Shown: in pieces, positions 33,496-42,360 of the stretch
Numbering within the stretch: position 1 is the first letter of the stretch
How the letters are laid out: each line of letters begins with the position of its first letter
Origin: Selenomonas sp. ND2010
GTDB taxonomy: Bacteria > Bacillota > Negativicutes > Selenomonadales > Selenomonadaceae
Direction: 5' to 3'
DNA: 64,000 nucleotides
Assembly: GCF_000702005.1 (NCBI RefSeq)
Contig: NZ_JNKI01000017.1
Span: 1-64,000 of the forward strand
Position numbers and translations under genes: made by a program
The notes under the pieces: generated by a model
Databases searched by the model: none
What the model saw: only the letters and a program-made list of their open reading frames with translations
Told to the model about the DNA's origin: nothing

Positions 33496-35259
33496 TCAGC
33501 GGCTCTTGGACCCCTCGCTATTACGAGATATCGACGGGTTGTCTTGCTCCTGTTTTCCATTGTCCTTTCCAGAATCCTTGCTATTCGATTTCTTAGGTTC
33601 CGCTACCACCAGTGTGATGGTAGAACCAGCAGTCACTGAGCTGCCGCCTGCCGGCGTCTGACTAATAACCGTTCCGGCTGCTTTTGTGCTCTCTTCCTTC
33701 GTCACACTGACCTTGAACCCTGCGCTGATCAGAGCGGATTTCGCTCCATCGACCTGCAGATTCGTCACATCCGGCACGGTGTTCTTGGTTTCTTTCTTGC
33801 CCTTGCTGACTGTGATATCGACACTCTGGCCCTTGGTAATCTTGCTGCCAGCCTTCGGATCCGTAGCGATTACCGTTCCTGCCTCTTCGTCGGAGTTTCG
33901 CTCATAGACCGAGCCAACTTTGAGGCCCATCTTCTTGAGTTTGGCCTCCGCATCGGATTTATTGAGTCCCTTGAGGTCCGGCATCTCCAAACTTTCCCCG
34001 CCTTTGCTGACGTGAATGGTAATGAGGCGTTCCTCTTTTACCTTGGCGCCTCCCTCTGGATCCTGCGAAACAACGGTTCCCGCTGGAACGCTGGCATCAA
34101 AGGTCTCCACCACATTGACCCGCAGTTTCTTGTCCTCGAGAATCTGACGTGCCAAGGTCATCTGTTTGCCCGTGACATCCGGTACAATGACCTCTTCCGT
34201 GCTCCAGAACTTACCATAACTCAGGAACGCACCGACAAAGAAGCCCATAAACAAGACCAGGATAAGTCCCGCAATGAATTTTTTCGATTTGAACACCGAA
34301 CTTTCCGGTTCGGGCTCGTCGTAATCATATCCCGACGGCATGCTGCGCATATCGCGACGCGATGGCATCGGTTCATCCATGCGTGGCAATACCTGCGTGG
34401 CAAAGGGATCTGGCTGCGTGGCGGCATATCCCATGCCACTTCCCACCATCTGCTCTGCCTGCTGAATATCCTTCACGATTTCCGAAGCCTCCGGACGCAT
34501 TGCCGGGTCCTTGCTCATAGCGCGGGCAACAATCGCCTCGACCACCGGAGGAATTGACGGATCAAGCTGACGAACGGGCACGGGTTCTTCCTGCAGATGT
34601 TTCATCGCAACGCTTACCGGGGTTTCACCGGTAAAGGGAAGCGTTCCCGTGAGCATTTCATAAAGGACAACGCCCAGCGCATAAACATCGGATTTGGGCG
34701 TAATCATCGTGCCCTTAGCCTGCTCCGGGGAGAAATAATGGACGGAACCGACCACATTGCCCGTATAGGTCATGGTAGATTCCGTAACGGCACGAGCAAT
34801 CCCAAAATCCGCTACCTTCGCACTACCATCCGGCATCATCAAAATGTTGTGCGGTTTGATGTCACAGTGGACGAGATTGTTGGCATGCGCATGGGACAGT
34901 GCGCTGGCAATCCCCTTGGCGACAGTCAACGCCTCGGTCACGGATAAATGACCTTCCTGCTTGATTTTATCTTTTAACGTCCGTCCCGGAACATATTCCA
35001 TGACAATGTAGTGCGCACCATCCATCACCCCAACATCGTAAATATTGACAATATTCGGGTGAGAAAGACGGGCAGCAGCCTGCGCCTCGCGATTAAATTT
35101 ATCGATAAATTCCGTATCGCTCTTGAATTGATCATGCAGGATTTTAACGGCTACCGGCCGGTTAAGGAGCAAATCTTTTGCCTTGTAGACGTCGGCCATA
35201 CCGCCGCCGCCAATCTGCTCCTGCAGCTCGTAGCGCTGATCTAAGACACGCTGTATCAT
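33496..35259 (-). CDS. prkC: PASTA-domain serine/threonine protein kinase
   Basis: A 587-residue transmembrane kinase. The cytoplasmic kinase domain (about 1-270) has GGGGMADVYKA, the catalytic HCDIKPHNIL, DFGIARA and the activation-loop threonines near TMTYTGNVVGS. One membrane helix follows (KFIAGLILVLFMGFFVGAFL, about 330-350), then three extracytoplasmic PASTA repeats starting VPDVTGK, MPDLKGL and VPDVTNL, which in relatives sense muropeptides or lipid II. A Ser/Lys/Asn-rich tail ends it. It lies directly after a class B PBP gene and, with the phosphatase and FHA proteins, forms a signalling locus. Confidence 0.96.
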   Translation of the reverse strand: MIQRVLDQRYELQEQIGGGGMADVYKAKDLLLNRPVAVKILHDQFKSDTEFIDKFNREAQAAARLSHPNIVNIYDVGVMDGAHYIVMEYVPGRTLKDKIKQEGHLSVTEALTVAKGIASALSHAHANNLVHCDIKPHNILMMPDGSAKVADFGIARAVTESTMTYTGNVVGSVHYFSPEQAKGTMITPKSDVYALGVVLYEMLTGTLPFTGETPVSVAMKHLQEEPVPVRQLDPSIPPVVEAIVARAMSKDPAMRPEASEIVKDIQQAEQMVGSGMGYAATQPDPFATQVLPRMDEPMPSRRDMRSMPSGYDYDEPEPESSVFKSKKFIAGLILVLFMGFFVGAFLSYGKFWSTEEVIVPDVTGKQMTLARQILEDKKLRVNVVETFDASVPAGTVVSQDPEGGAKVKEERLITIHVSKGGESLEMPDLKGLNKSDAEAKLKKMGLKVGSVYERNSDEEAGTVIATDPKAGSKITKGQSVDITVSKGKKETKNTVPDVTNLQVDGAKSALISAGFKVSVTKEESTKAAGTVISQTPAGGSSVTAGSTITLVVAEPKKSNSKDSGKDNGKQEQDNPSISRNSEGSKSR

Positions 35260-35306
35260 TCATGTTCCTCCTAGGTAAAGATATAGTCTATCGGAAATCC
35301 CTGCCA

Positions 35307-36704
35307 TTAATTCTGCAGGGACAGGATTACCTTGCGGGCAATCGGTGCCGCCTGGGTTCCGCCGCTGCCGCCATTTTCTACGATGATGGCAAATACAATC
35401 CGGCGATTGCGAAGCTCTGCTGAGCCGATAAACCAGGCATGGTCTTGCCCAGCGGCATTCTCAGCGGTTCCCGTCTTGCCGGTTACCCGCACGCCGCTTA
35501 CCTGAGCCGCCCGGCCAGTTCCCTTGGTGACAACATCCTCCATGAAACTGTCAATCTTGGCAGCCATCGTTCCTGTTGTCGCCGTCAGCCATTTGGTAGG
35601 ACGTGTATCTTGAATCACGGTTCCCCCTGGCGTAATGACCTGCTGCACCAAATACGGTTTCATGACAACGCCACCATTGGCAAAGGCTGCTGCCATCAAA
35701 GCCATATGCATGGGGGTAACCAGCAGCGTACTCTGACCAATACCGGTTTGCGCCAAATCACCATTGCCTAATTTCCCAAAGGCCGGCAGATGTGCCCCTT
35801 CCATGAGGATTTCTCCCCCCAGTCCTTTGTCAAAACCAAAACGCTCAAAGGATTTCTTTAGTTTCTCATCCCCCAAGCGCATTCCCAAAGTACCGAAAGT
35901 GACGTTACAGGACTCGGTAAGGGCCTTGCGCAAATCCACTTTACCATGAATCTCGCCATGGCTTTCCCGAATCGTCTCACCAGCGCCAAGGTCCAAGGAG
36001 CCCGAGCAATCGAAGATTTCCTGCTCATTGGTCACACCTTCCGTCAAAGCTGCATCCGCGATCATCGGCTTAATGGTCGACCCCGGTGGATACATGCCTT
36101 GAACGGCACGATTCAAAAGCGCGCCGTCAGCCTGCTTGGAAAGCGCCTGCCAATTGGCCTCGATATCATTGGGATCATAAGAAGGCGAACTTACCATGGC
36201 CAGTACCGCACCAGTCTCTGCATCGAGTACCACTACGGCCCCCTTGCGGCCATCAAGGCCATCAAAAGCTGCCTGCTGGGCATCGGATTCAATAGTCAGC
36301 TTGACATCATTGCCCTGCTCTGATTGAAACAGCTGCGAGGCCGGCCCTAGATGACTCAAATCATCGGAAAGCCCTAACAACTCACGATTGGCATGACCTT
36401 CTACCCCAGCGCTGCCAATTTTTTCGCCATTATAGCCGGTAACCGCCGCCATGGATTCCCCCATAGGATAACTGCGGCTTCCATCGGCACGGTTCTGGGC
36501 CAACACCCTTCCCTTGGCGTCGAGGATAGCACCGCGGCGTATGTCCGCCCGAGCTGCCGCTCCACGCATATTCAAAGGATTATTGGCCAAACTGTCGGCC
36601 TCCCAGGTCGACAAATAGATAATATATGCGGTCAAAAGACCTGTCAGCACCAACAAAAACGATGCCGCCTGCAGGATTTGCCGCTTGATTTTCCAATCAG
36701 CCAT
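35307..36704 (-). CDS. pbpA: Class B penicillin-binding protein (PbpA/FtsI-like transpeptidase)
   Basis: A 465-residue peptidoglycan transpeptidase. One N-terminal membrane helix (about 10-28) is followed by a short dimerisation region with NMRGAAARADIRRGAIL and a transpeptidase domain with the catalytic serine in GSTIKPMIA, SCN in ESCNVTFG and KTGTAEN. At 465 residues it is smaller than most FtsI/PBP2 and close to actinobacterial PbpA. It overlaps the RodA/FtsW-like gene by eight bases, the expected SEDS-PBP pair. Confidence 0.93.
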   Translation of the reverse strand: MADWKIKRQILQAASFLLVLTGLLTAYIIYLSTWEADSLANNPLNMRGAAARADIRRGAILDAKGRVLAQNRADGSRSYPMGESMAAVTGYNGEKIGSAGVEGHANRELLGLSDDLSHLGPASQLFQSEQGNDVKLTIESDAQQAAFDGLDGRKGAVVVLDAETGAVLAMVSSPSYDPNDIEANWQALSKQADGALLNRAVQGMYPPGSTIKPMIADAALTEGVTNEQEIFDCSGSLDLGAGETIRESHGEIHGKVDLRKALTESCNVTFGTLGMRLGDEKLKKSFERFGFDKGLGGEILMEGAHLPAFGKLGNGDLAQTGIGQSTLLVTPMHMALMAAAFANGGVVMKPYLVQQVITPGGTVIQDTRPTKWLTATTGTMAAKIDSFMEDVVTKGTGRAAQVSGVRVTGKTGTAENAAGQDHAWFIGSAELRNRRIVFAIIVENGGSGGTQAAPIARKVILSLQN

Positions 36705-37968
36705 GTTCCTGCTCCTTCGATAACGAAATTAGAAGTCCCAGCAGCACAAAACTGGAAACCATCGAGCTGCCGCCATAACTGATAAACGGCAGCGTGATGC
36801 CAGTCAGTGGCAAAAACTTCGTGACACCGGCGACGATGATAAAGGCCTGCAAAAGCATCAGCGAACAACAGCCTGCCGCCAGCAGCACTTCCTTTTCCTT
36901 GCGGCAGGAAAGCGCTGTCTTTATCCCGCGCCAGAAAAAAAACACATAGCAGGACATCAGCATCATAGTCGCAATAAGTCCCATCTCTTCAGCAATTGCC
37001 GCAAAGATGAAATCGGTATGAACCTCGGGAATAAAGCCGGGATGACCATAGCCAAACCCTGTTCCCCAAATACCACCAGTGCCAAACGCAAACAGCGACT
37101 GCACAACCTGATAGGCCATACCATTGGGGTCCTGCCAAGGATTCAGCCAGATGTCAAAACGCACCCGCACATGGCCAAAAGCAGCATAACTGGCAGCAGC
37201 GGCAACCCCGATAAACGCCATTGCTAAAAACACATAGGATTTACTGCCCGTCGCCATATACGTCATGAGCACTGCCATGCCGAAAAACAGCAAGGCCGAC
37301 CCTAGGTCTTTTTCAACGACAAACATCAAGACCGCCATGCCCCAAATACAAATCAGCGGAGCAATAAAGCGCAGTGGCGGCAGTTGCAGCCAAAAGATGC
37401 GATGCGCGGGAAGCGTCAATACGCGTCGATGATCCGACAGATAAGCTGCCAGGAAGAAAACAATCAATATCTTGCCAAACTCTGACGGCTGAATCGATAT
37501 TGGCCCCAAAACGAGCCAGTTCTTACTGCCACCGATTTCCGTGCCAAACAGCAAAGGCAGTCCTAACAGGAAAATGCAAGCTAACCCCAGCAAATACGGA
37601 TACCCCAGCATTCGCCGGATACGCCCCCAAAACCGTAGCACCAGAATCATCACCACCATGGCCACACATAGCCATTGAAGTTGACGAACTAAAAGTGCCG
37701 GCTTTAAACGGGCGATTTCCACAATGCCGACACTGCAAAGCGTCAGCACGATAGGAAACAGGAATGTGTCCTCCCGCCGTTTGATGATGACTGCCTGTAT
37801 GAACAAGGCCAGAATAATCACCGCTGCCAGCCAAGGCACATAATTGAGCGGTCCCTGCAAAACTTCTGCCGTCAGTTTTGAACCACCCGGATTCATTTTC
37901 AAATAAAGCACACTCATGCCAAAGAGGACGATGCCCAGCGGAGCTGCCATTAATCCCCAATTTTTCAT
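36697..37968 (-). CDS. SEDS-family peptidoglycan glycosyltransferase (RodA/FtsW/SpoVE)
   Basis: A 423-residue protein with about ten membrane helices that polymerises lipid II. GSKNWLVLGPISIQPSEFGKI, FVVEKDLGSALLFFG (with conserved E-K-D), and the C-terminal LTGITLPFISYGGSSMVSSFV are SEDS hallmarks. Pairing with the following PBP points to cell elongation or a specialised wall process; FtsW versus RodA cannot be settled by sequence reading alone. Start overlaps the phosphatase stop as ATGA. Confidence 0.94.
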   Translation of the reverse strand: MKNWGLMAAPLGIVLFGMSVLYLKMNPGGSKLTAEVLQGPLNYVPWLAAVIILALFIQAVIIKRREDTFLFPIVLTLCSVGIVEIARLKPALLVRQLQWLCVAMVVMILVLRFWGRIRRMLGYPYLLGLACIFLLGLPLLFGTEIGGSKNWLVLGPISIQPSEFGKILIVFFLAAYLSDHRRVLTLPAHRIFWLQLPPLRFIAPLICIWGMAVLMFVVEKDLGSALLFFGMAVLMTYMATGSKSYVFLAMAFIGVAAAASYAAFGHVRVRFDIWLNPWQDPNGMAYQVVQSLFAFGTGGIWGTGFGYGHPGFIPEVHTDFIFAAIAEEMGLIATMMLMSCYVFFFWRGIKTALSCRKEKEVLLAAGCCSLMLLQAFIIVAGVTKFLPLTGITLPFISYGGSSMVSSFVLLGLLISLSKEQEHG

Positions 37969-38669
37969 GAATCGTACACCACCACAATTACCGTTACATT
38001 ATCATTGCCACCAGCGTTAAGTGCCCGCGTCACCAATTCCTTAGCGGGGTCGCCTGGGGCAGATTCAATCACCTGACGAATCTCCTCATCTTCGACGAGT
38101 TTCATGAGCCCATCGGTTGCCAGTATCAGGATGTCCTGCGGTTCCAGCGAGAAGTGCCCCGAATCCACCGTAAGATTTGGCTGCACCCCAACGGCCCGGG
38201 TCAGGTAGTTGCGCTTGGGATGAACCTTGGCTTCAGCCTCTGTGATCGTCCCTTCCGCTACCAATTCCTCGACATACGAGTGATCTCTAGTCACCCGTTT
38301 CATCTCGCCGCCTCGCAGCAAATAAAGGCGGCTATCGCCGACATGAGCCCAACAAGCTTCGTTTCCTTCAATATGCATGACCGTAGCGGTCGTCCCCATT
38401 CCCTTGTAATCGGGATGGTCTTTCTCACTTTCCAGGATTGCCTGATTGCCGGCCAGAATCGCCTCGCACAACGCATCCTCCCCGATTGCTGCTGTACCGG
38501 TCAGTTTCCGCCGTACACTATCGACCAGCATACGACTAGCTACCTCGCCTGCTACATGACCGCCCATGCCATCGGCAACTACATAGGTTGCCGGTTCAAA
38601 TACATCCGCACTATCCTCGTTGCCCTTTCTCACCAGTCCAACGTCGGTAGCCTCATATACCTGAATCAT
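37965..38669 (-). CDS. PP2C-family protein phosphatase
   Basis: A 234-residue metal-dependent Ser/Thr phosphatase of the PrpC/Stp/PstP type. It shows TDVGLVRKGNEDSA, VADGMGGHVAGEVAS with metal-binding Asp and Gly, HVGDSRLYLLR, DHSYVEELV and ILATDGLMKLV, and ends with GGNDNVTVIVV. It lacks the membrane helix and extracellular tail of mycobacterial PstP. It should reverse phosphorylation by the PASTA kinase three genes downstream. Confidence 0.96.
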   Translation of the reverse strand: MIQVYEATDVGLVRKGNEDSADVFEPATYVVADGMGGHVAGEVASRMLVDSVRRKLTGTAAIGEDALCEAILAGNQAILESEKDHPDYKGMGTTATVMHIEGNEACWAHVGDSRLYLLRGGEMKRVTRDHSYVEELVAEGTITEAEAKVHPKRNYLTRAVGVQPNLTVDSGHFSLEPQDILILATDGLMKLVEDEEIRQVIESAPGDPAKELVTRALNAGGNDNVTVIVVVYDS

Positions 38670-38673
38670 CTGC

Positions 38674-39126
38674 TCACCTCTCGAATCTCAGTGCGACCAT
38701 GCCGATGCGGACAATATCCCCCGACTTAATATAGGCTCTGCCTTGAAGCACCTGATCATTCACATATGTATGGTTCACGCTGCCAAGATCCTCGATGACA
38801 TACTGGCTGCCATGCTGATAGATAACGGCGTGATGGTGGGATACAAATCCCTCCGGAATCATAATATCATTATCTTCGCCACGGCCGATTGAAATCTGCT
38901 CACTGAACGCAAACCGGCGTCCGGCAAGATTCTCCTCATTCGCATCCACTACCGAAATAACCGCCTCATTCTGGCTGGTCTCCGGCCGGCGCTGCCGAAT
39001 GGATTCCCTGCGTACCTCGCGAAACATTCTTTTCGAAAGCTTAAGGGCAAACCACAACAGCCAGAGCAGCATACCATACTCCAGCACCACCCGGACACCC
39101 TTTAAAATAACCGCCATAGTTGGCAA
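38674..39126 (-). CDS. FHA-domain protein with N-terminal membrane helix (FhaB-like)
   Basis: A 150-residue protein. An N-terminal membrane helix (about 5-28, LKGVRVVLEYGMLLWLLWFAL) is followed by a basic linker and one FHA domain with ISIGRGEDNDIMIPEGFVSHHHAVI (split: SIGRGEDNDI, FVSHHHAVI), then NHTYVNDQVLQG. The FHA Arg and Ser/His residues for phosphothreonine binding are present. Layout and position match actinobacterial FhaB/FipA. It lies between fhaA and the phosphatase and is a likely kinase target or adaptor. Confidence 0.9.
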   Translation of the reverse strand: MPTMAVILKGVRVVLEYGMLLWLLWFALKLSKRMFREVRRESIRQRRPETSQNEAVISVVDANEENLAGRRFAFSEQISIGRGEDNDIMIPEGFVSHHHAVIYQHGSQYVIEDLGSVNHTYVNDQVLQGRAYIKSGDIVRIGMVALRFER

Positions 39127-39127
39127 A

Positions 39128-39871
39128 TCATATCACCTCGTAAACTAAAACCGTTGCGCCAATCTGAATCTCATCCCCTGGCACCAAGCAATGCGCATCA
39201 ATCCGCCTGCCATTAACATAGGTACCATTCGTACTTTGGGCATCGTGCAGGATGTGCCGATGATCCTCATACGTAATCCATGCATGGAGACGCGAGGCAT
39301 TGACATCTGTCAGGATAAATTCATTCTTATCCCGCCGCCCGATGTAGATTTGCTTTTCCCCAAATTCCAAATACGCATCAAGATCCGCCCCCTCGATTAC
39401 CGTGAGGGAAACCACTTTATGCTCTTGGGGCAGATTCAGCGGCGTGGACGCCGAAAGCCCCGGCCGCCTAAGCACGATCGTTTGAGAGGAAACTTCGTTA
39501 TTCCCGCTTGGCCCATCGTCCTCATAACGGGAAGTCAAGGCATAAGTTCCCTTGATTCGATCCGCTTCCTTTTGACACTGGACCTGCAGCTTTCCTTCCA
39601 TGCGGTAATTTTGCAAAATGACCTGCTTTTCGACCGCCACATAGAGTTCATCGATAACCCGCTGCGCACAGAAGCGCTGATAATCATCTTCCGCCAGCGT
39701 AAAGACATACCGGTTTGGCACCAGATGCATCGCTTTGCCCCGCCCCTGGCGCCCAATCTCTTTTTCCAGGCCCTTCATAAGCTCTGCCAGCTCCAAATCA
39801 CTGCTGAAGCGTTTATTGAAAAATCCCTCGATATGTCCCTCGAGGAAAGATTCCAGCTTACCAATTCCCAT
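39128..39871 (-). CDS. DUF3662 + FHA domain protein (FhaA-like)
   Basis: A 247-residue cytoplasmic protein. The N-terminal DUF3662 domain (about 1-120) starts MGIGKLESFLEGHIEGFFNK and includes LVPNRYVFTLAEDDYQRF; a flexible linker leads to an FHA domain (about 165-247) with IYIGRRDKNEFILTD, SRLHAWI and STNGTYVNGRRI. In actinobacteria FhaA binds the phosphorylated pseudokinase MviN and restrains wall synthesis. The ATG at 39869-39871 follows AAAGGAG; a longer frame to 39928 has no good site. First gene of the envelope-signalling set. Confidence 0.9.
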   Translation of the reverse strand: MGIGKLESFLEGHIEGFFNKRFSSDLELAELMKGLEKEIGRQGRGKAMHLVPNRYVFTLAEDDYQRFCAQRVIDELYVAVEKQVILQNYRMEGKLQVQCQKEADRIKGTYALTSRYEDDGPSGNNEVSSQTIVLRRPGLSASTPLNLPQEHKVVSLTVIEGADLDAYLEFGEKQIYIGRRDKNEFILTDVNASRLHAWITYEDHRHILHDAQSTNGTYVNGRRIDAHCLVPGDEIQIGATVLVYEVI

Positions 39872-39958
39872 GAAATAAGACTCCTTTATTCTCGCCTTTT
39901 TCCTTCTGTCCATTATAGCAGAAAGCAACTATAATGCCTAGGTTTCATTTTCCAGCCT

Positions 39959-41002
39959 TCAGTCCTTGAGATGCTTGTTGCGCAGCTGGCCACAGGCAGC
40001 TTGAATATCCACGCCCATCTCCCGACGGACCGTAACACTTACATGATGGTCGCGAAGGTACTTCTCAAACCAGTCAATGCGTGCCTTCGAAGGACGCATG
40101 AGATTGCGCTCCACCACTGGATTGATGGGAATGAGGTTGACACTCGCCAACTGTCCCTTCATCAACGCCGTGAGTTCTCTTGCCTGCGCTTCCCCATCAT
40201 TCAACTGGTCGATCAAAATGTACTCATAGGTCACCCGACGCTTCGTCTTATCTGCATAATTCTTTGCCGCAGCTATAACATCCACTAATGGATACTTGCG
40301 GTTAATCGGCATAATCTCTGACCGCAGCTCTTGATTGGGGGCATGAAGCGACACCGAAAGGGAGATGGGCATTCCCTCTTCTGCTAGTCGCAGCATATTC
40401 GGAACAATTCCCGAAGTGGACAGCGTGATGTTGCGATAGCCCATTCCCAGCGTATAATCTTCATGGATAAGCCGCAAAAAGCCGATTACGTTGTCATAAT
40501 TCATCAGCGGTTCACCAGAGCCCATGATGACCATCGTATCTACCTTCGCCCCGTTTTCCTCGTCGCGAAGCATATCCTCGATGGTAATGGCCTGTGCAAG
40601 GATTTCTCCCTTCGAGAGGTCCCGGGCCATGCCGTGAAGCGTCGATGCACAAAAGGCACAGCCCATATTGCAGCCAGCCTGCGTCGAAACACAGATACTA
40701 TTTCCATAGGGCTGGCGCATGAGCACCGTTTCCACCGCAGTGCCATCAGTAAACTCCAGCAGGAATTTGGTGGTATGACCATCCTGCGAATCCAACCGGT
40801 CTTTAATGGCCGGCCGGCCGATGATAAGGTCTTTGGCCAACTCCTCCCGAAGCTTTTGCGATAAATTCGTCATCGCATGGAAATCCCTGGCTCCGCGTTG
40901 GTACATCCACTGGGCAATCTGTTTGGCCCGGAACTTCTGTACCTTATAAGGCTCTAGTACCGCCTGCAGCTCTTCAAGAGTCATCCCAAATATATCAATC
41001 AT
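39959..41002 (-). CDS. rlmN: 23S rRNA/tRNA adenine-C2 methyltransferase RlmN
   Basis: A 347-residue radical-SAM enzyme that methylates A2503 of 23S rRNA and A37 of some tRNAs. The cluster-binding CxxxCxxC is in QAGCNMGCAFCAS, with MGSGEPLMNYDNV, LSVSLHAPN and an end with the second catalytic Cys in IQAACGQL. The N-terminal helical domain includes GYKVQKFRAKQIAQW-like residues (VQKFRAKQIAQWMYQRG). It starts right at the rsmB stop, in the Firmicute order rsmB-rlmN. Confidence 0.98.
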   Translation of the reverse strand: MIDIFGMTLEELQAVLEPYKVQKFRAKQIAQWMYQRGARDFHAMTNLSQKLREELAKDLIIGRPAIKDRLDSQDGHTTKFLLEFTDGTAVETVLMRQPYGNSICVSTQAGCNMGCAFCASTLHGMARDLSKGEILAQAITIEDMLRDEENGAKVDTMVIMGSGEPLMNYDNVIGFLRLIHEDYTLGMGYRNITLSTSGIVPNMLRLAEEGMPISLSVSLHAPNQELRSEIMPINRKYPLVDVIAAAKNYADKTKRRVTYEYILIDQLNDGEAQARELTALMKGQLASVNLIPINPVVERNLMRPSKARIDWFEKYLRDHHVSVTVRREMGVDIQAACGQLRNKHLKD

Positions 41003-42334
41003 TTATTTCCTCCGCATTCTGGCAATGAAGAATCCATCGGTTCCATCCACCTGGGGGTAAAGCTGAATCATTGACTCATCACGCTTTTCGCCTGGCAGGA
41101 ACGAGCCGGTTTTTTCCAAGCAAAATTCCGGATTCTCTGCTAAAAACGCCTTTACAACTTCTTGATTTTCCTGCGGTTCAATCGTACAGGTGCTGTATAC
41201 CAGCACGCCACCGGCCTTAACGGCCTTGGCCGCACTGGCAAGGATTTCCAACTGCAGCGCTGGCAGCGCGTCGATTTCCGCCGCCGTCTTATTCCAACGA
41301 GCATCGGGTTTCCGCCGCAGCACCCCCAGCCCCGAACAGGGCGCATCCACTAAAACGCGATCGGCCATCGCCCGGTACTCTTCTCCCACCTCGCGGGCAT
41401 CGAGCAAATCGGTCTCGATAATCGAAAGTCCAAGTCGCTGGGCATTTTCTTCAATGCGCGCCAACTTGTGTTCATAGATATCGCCTGCGACAATACGACC
41501 TTTGTCCTGCATCAACGCCGCCAAATGTGTCGTCTTACCGCCCGGTGCACTGCAGCAATCGATGACGAATTCACCGGGCTGCGGATCCACGACATGCGCT
41601 ACCAGCATCGAGCTTTCGTCCTGAACCTGACAAAGCCCCTGCTTTAAAGGCAGCAATTCATCCAACGAGCCATGCTTCGTAATAATGACTCCCTCCGGCG
41701 TCCAAACGGATTCCCGTGCCTCAGCCCCAGCCTTTGCCAGTGCATTCAGCAAATCCTTTCGGCTCCCTTTGCGCGTATTGGTGCGCACCGACAGTGGTGC
41801 CTCACTGTTGTTGAAGAAGCAAAGATCTCTGGCCCCGTGAAAGCCAAACTCCTTAACCCAGCGTTTTACCAACCAATACGGATGCATGCTTTGCAGGGCC
41901 AATTCCTCTACGCCATGCCCCTTGCCGCTGGGAAACTTTGCCTTTTCCGGTTCACGCACCGCTGTGCGGAGCACGGCATTGACAAACTTCGCCGTACCGA
42001 TATTGCTGTATTTTTTTGCCAGCTCTACCGCTGTATTACAAGCTGCCGAAGGAGGAACTTTGTCGAGATAAAAAAGCTGATAGATGCCAAGACGCAAAAT
42101 ATCACGGACCATAGGCTCAATTTTCTTTAAGGGACGGGTCACATAACGACGCAAAATCCAATCGAGCGTATCGCCGGCTTTTACAGCACCATAAACCAAT
42201 TCCGTCACGAAACGGCGGTCCATATCCGAAAGATCTGCCCGACGAAGTTCCCGTGCCAATGCCACGTTGGCATAAGCCCCCTTCTCGTGTACCTCATGTA
42301 AAATTCTGACCGCGGTATTACGCGCTTTATCCAT
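41003..42334 (-). CDS. rsmB: 16S rRNA m5C967 methyltransferase
   Basis: A 443-residue RsmB/Sun. An N-terminal NusB-like RNA-binding domain (about 1-135) contains FVTELVYGAVK and LRLGIYQLFYLD; the methyltransferase domain has the SAM motif DCCSAPGGKTTHLA, VDAPCSGLGVLRRKPD with one catalytic Cys, and YSTCTIEPQEN with the other. It follows the DUF116 gene by 26 bases. Confidence 0.97.
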   Translation of the reverse strand: MDKARNTAVRILHEVHEKGAYANVALARELRRADLSDMDRRFVTELVYGAVKAGDTLDWILRRYVTRPLKKIEPMVRDILRLGIYQLFYLDKVPPSAACNTAVELAKKYSNIGTAKFVNAVLRTAVREPEKAKFPSGKGHGVEELALQSMHPYWLVKRWVKEFGFHGARDLCFFNNSEAPLSVRTNTRKGSRKDLLNALAKAGAEARESVWTPEGVIITKHGSLDELLPLKQGLCQVQDESSMLVAHVVDPQPGEFVIDCCSAPGGKTTHLAALMQDKGRIVAGDIYEHKLARIEENAQRLGLSIIETDLLDAREVGEEYRAMADRVLVDAPCSGLGVLRRKPDARWNKTAAEIDALPALQLEILASAAKAVKAGGVLVYSTCTIEPQENQEVVKAFLAENPEFCLEKTGSFLPGEKRDESMIQLYPQVDGTDGFFIARMRRK

Positions 42335-42360
42335 AAAATCCTCCTCTGCGGATTCAGCTC

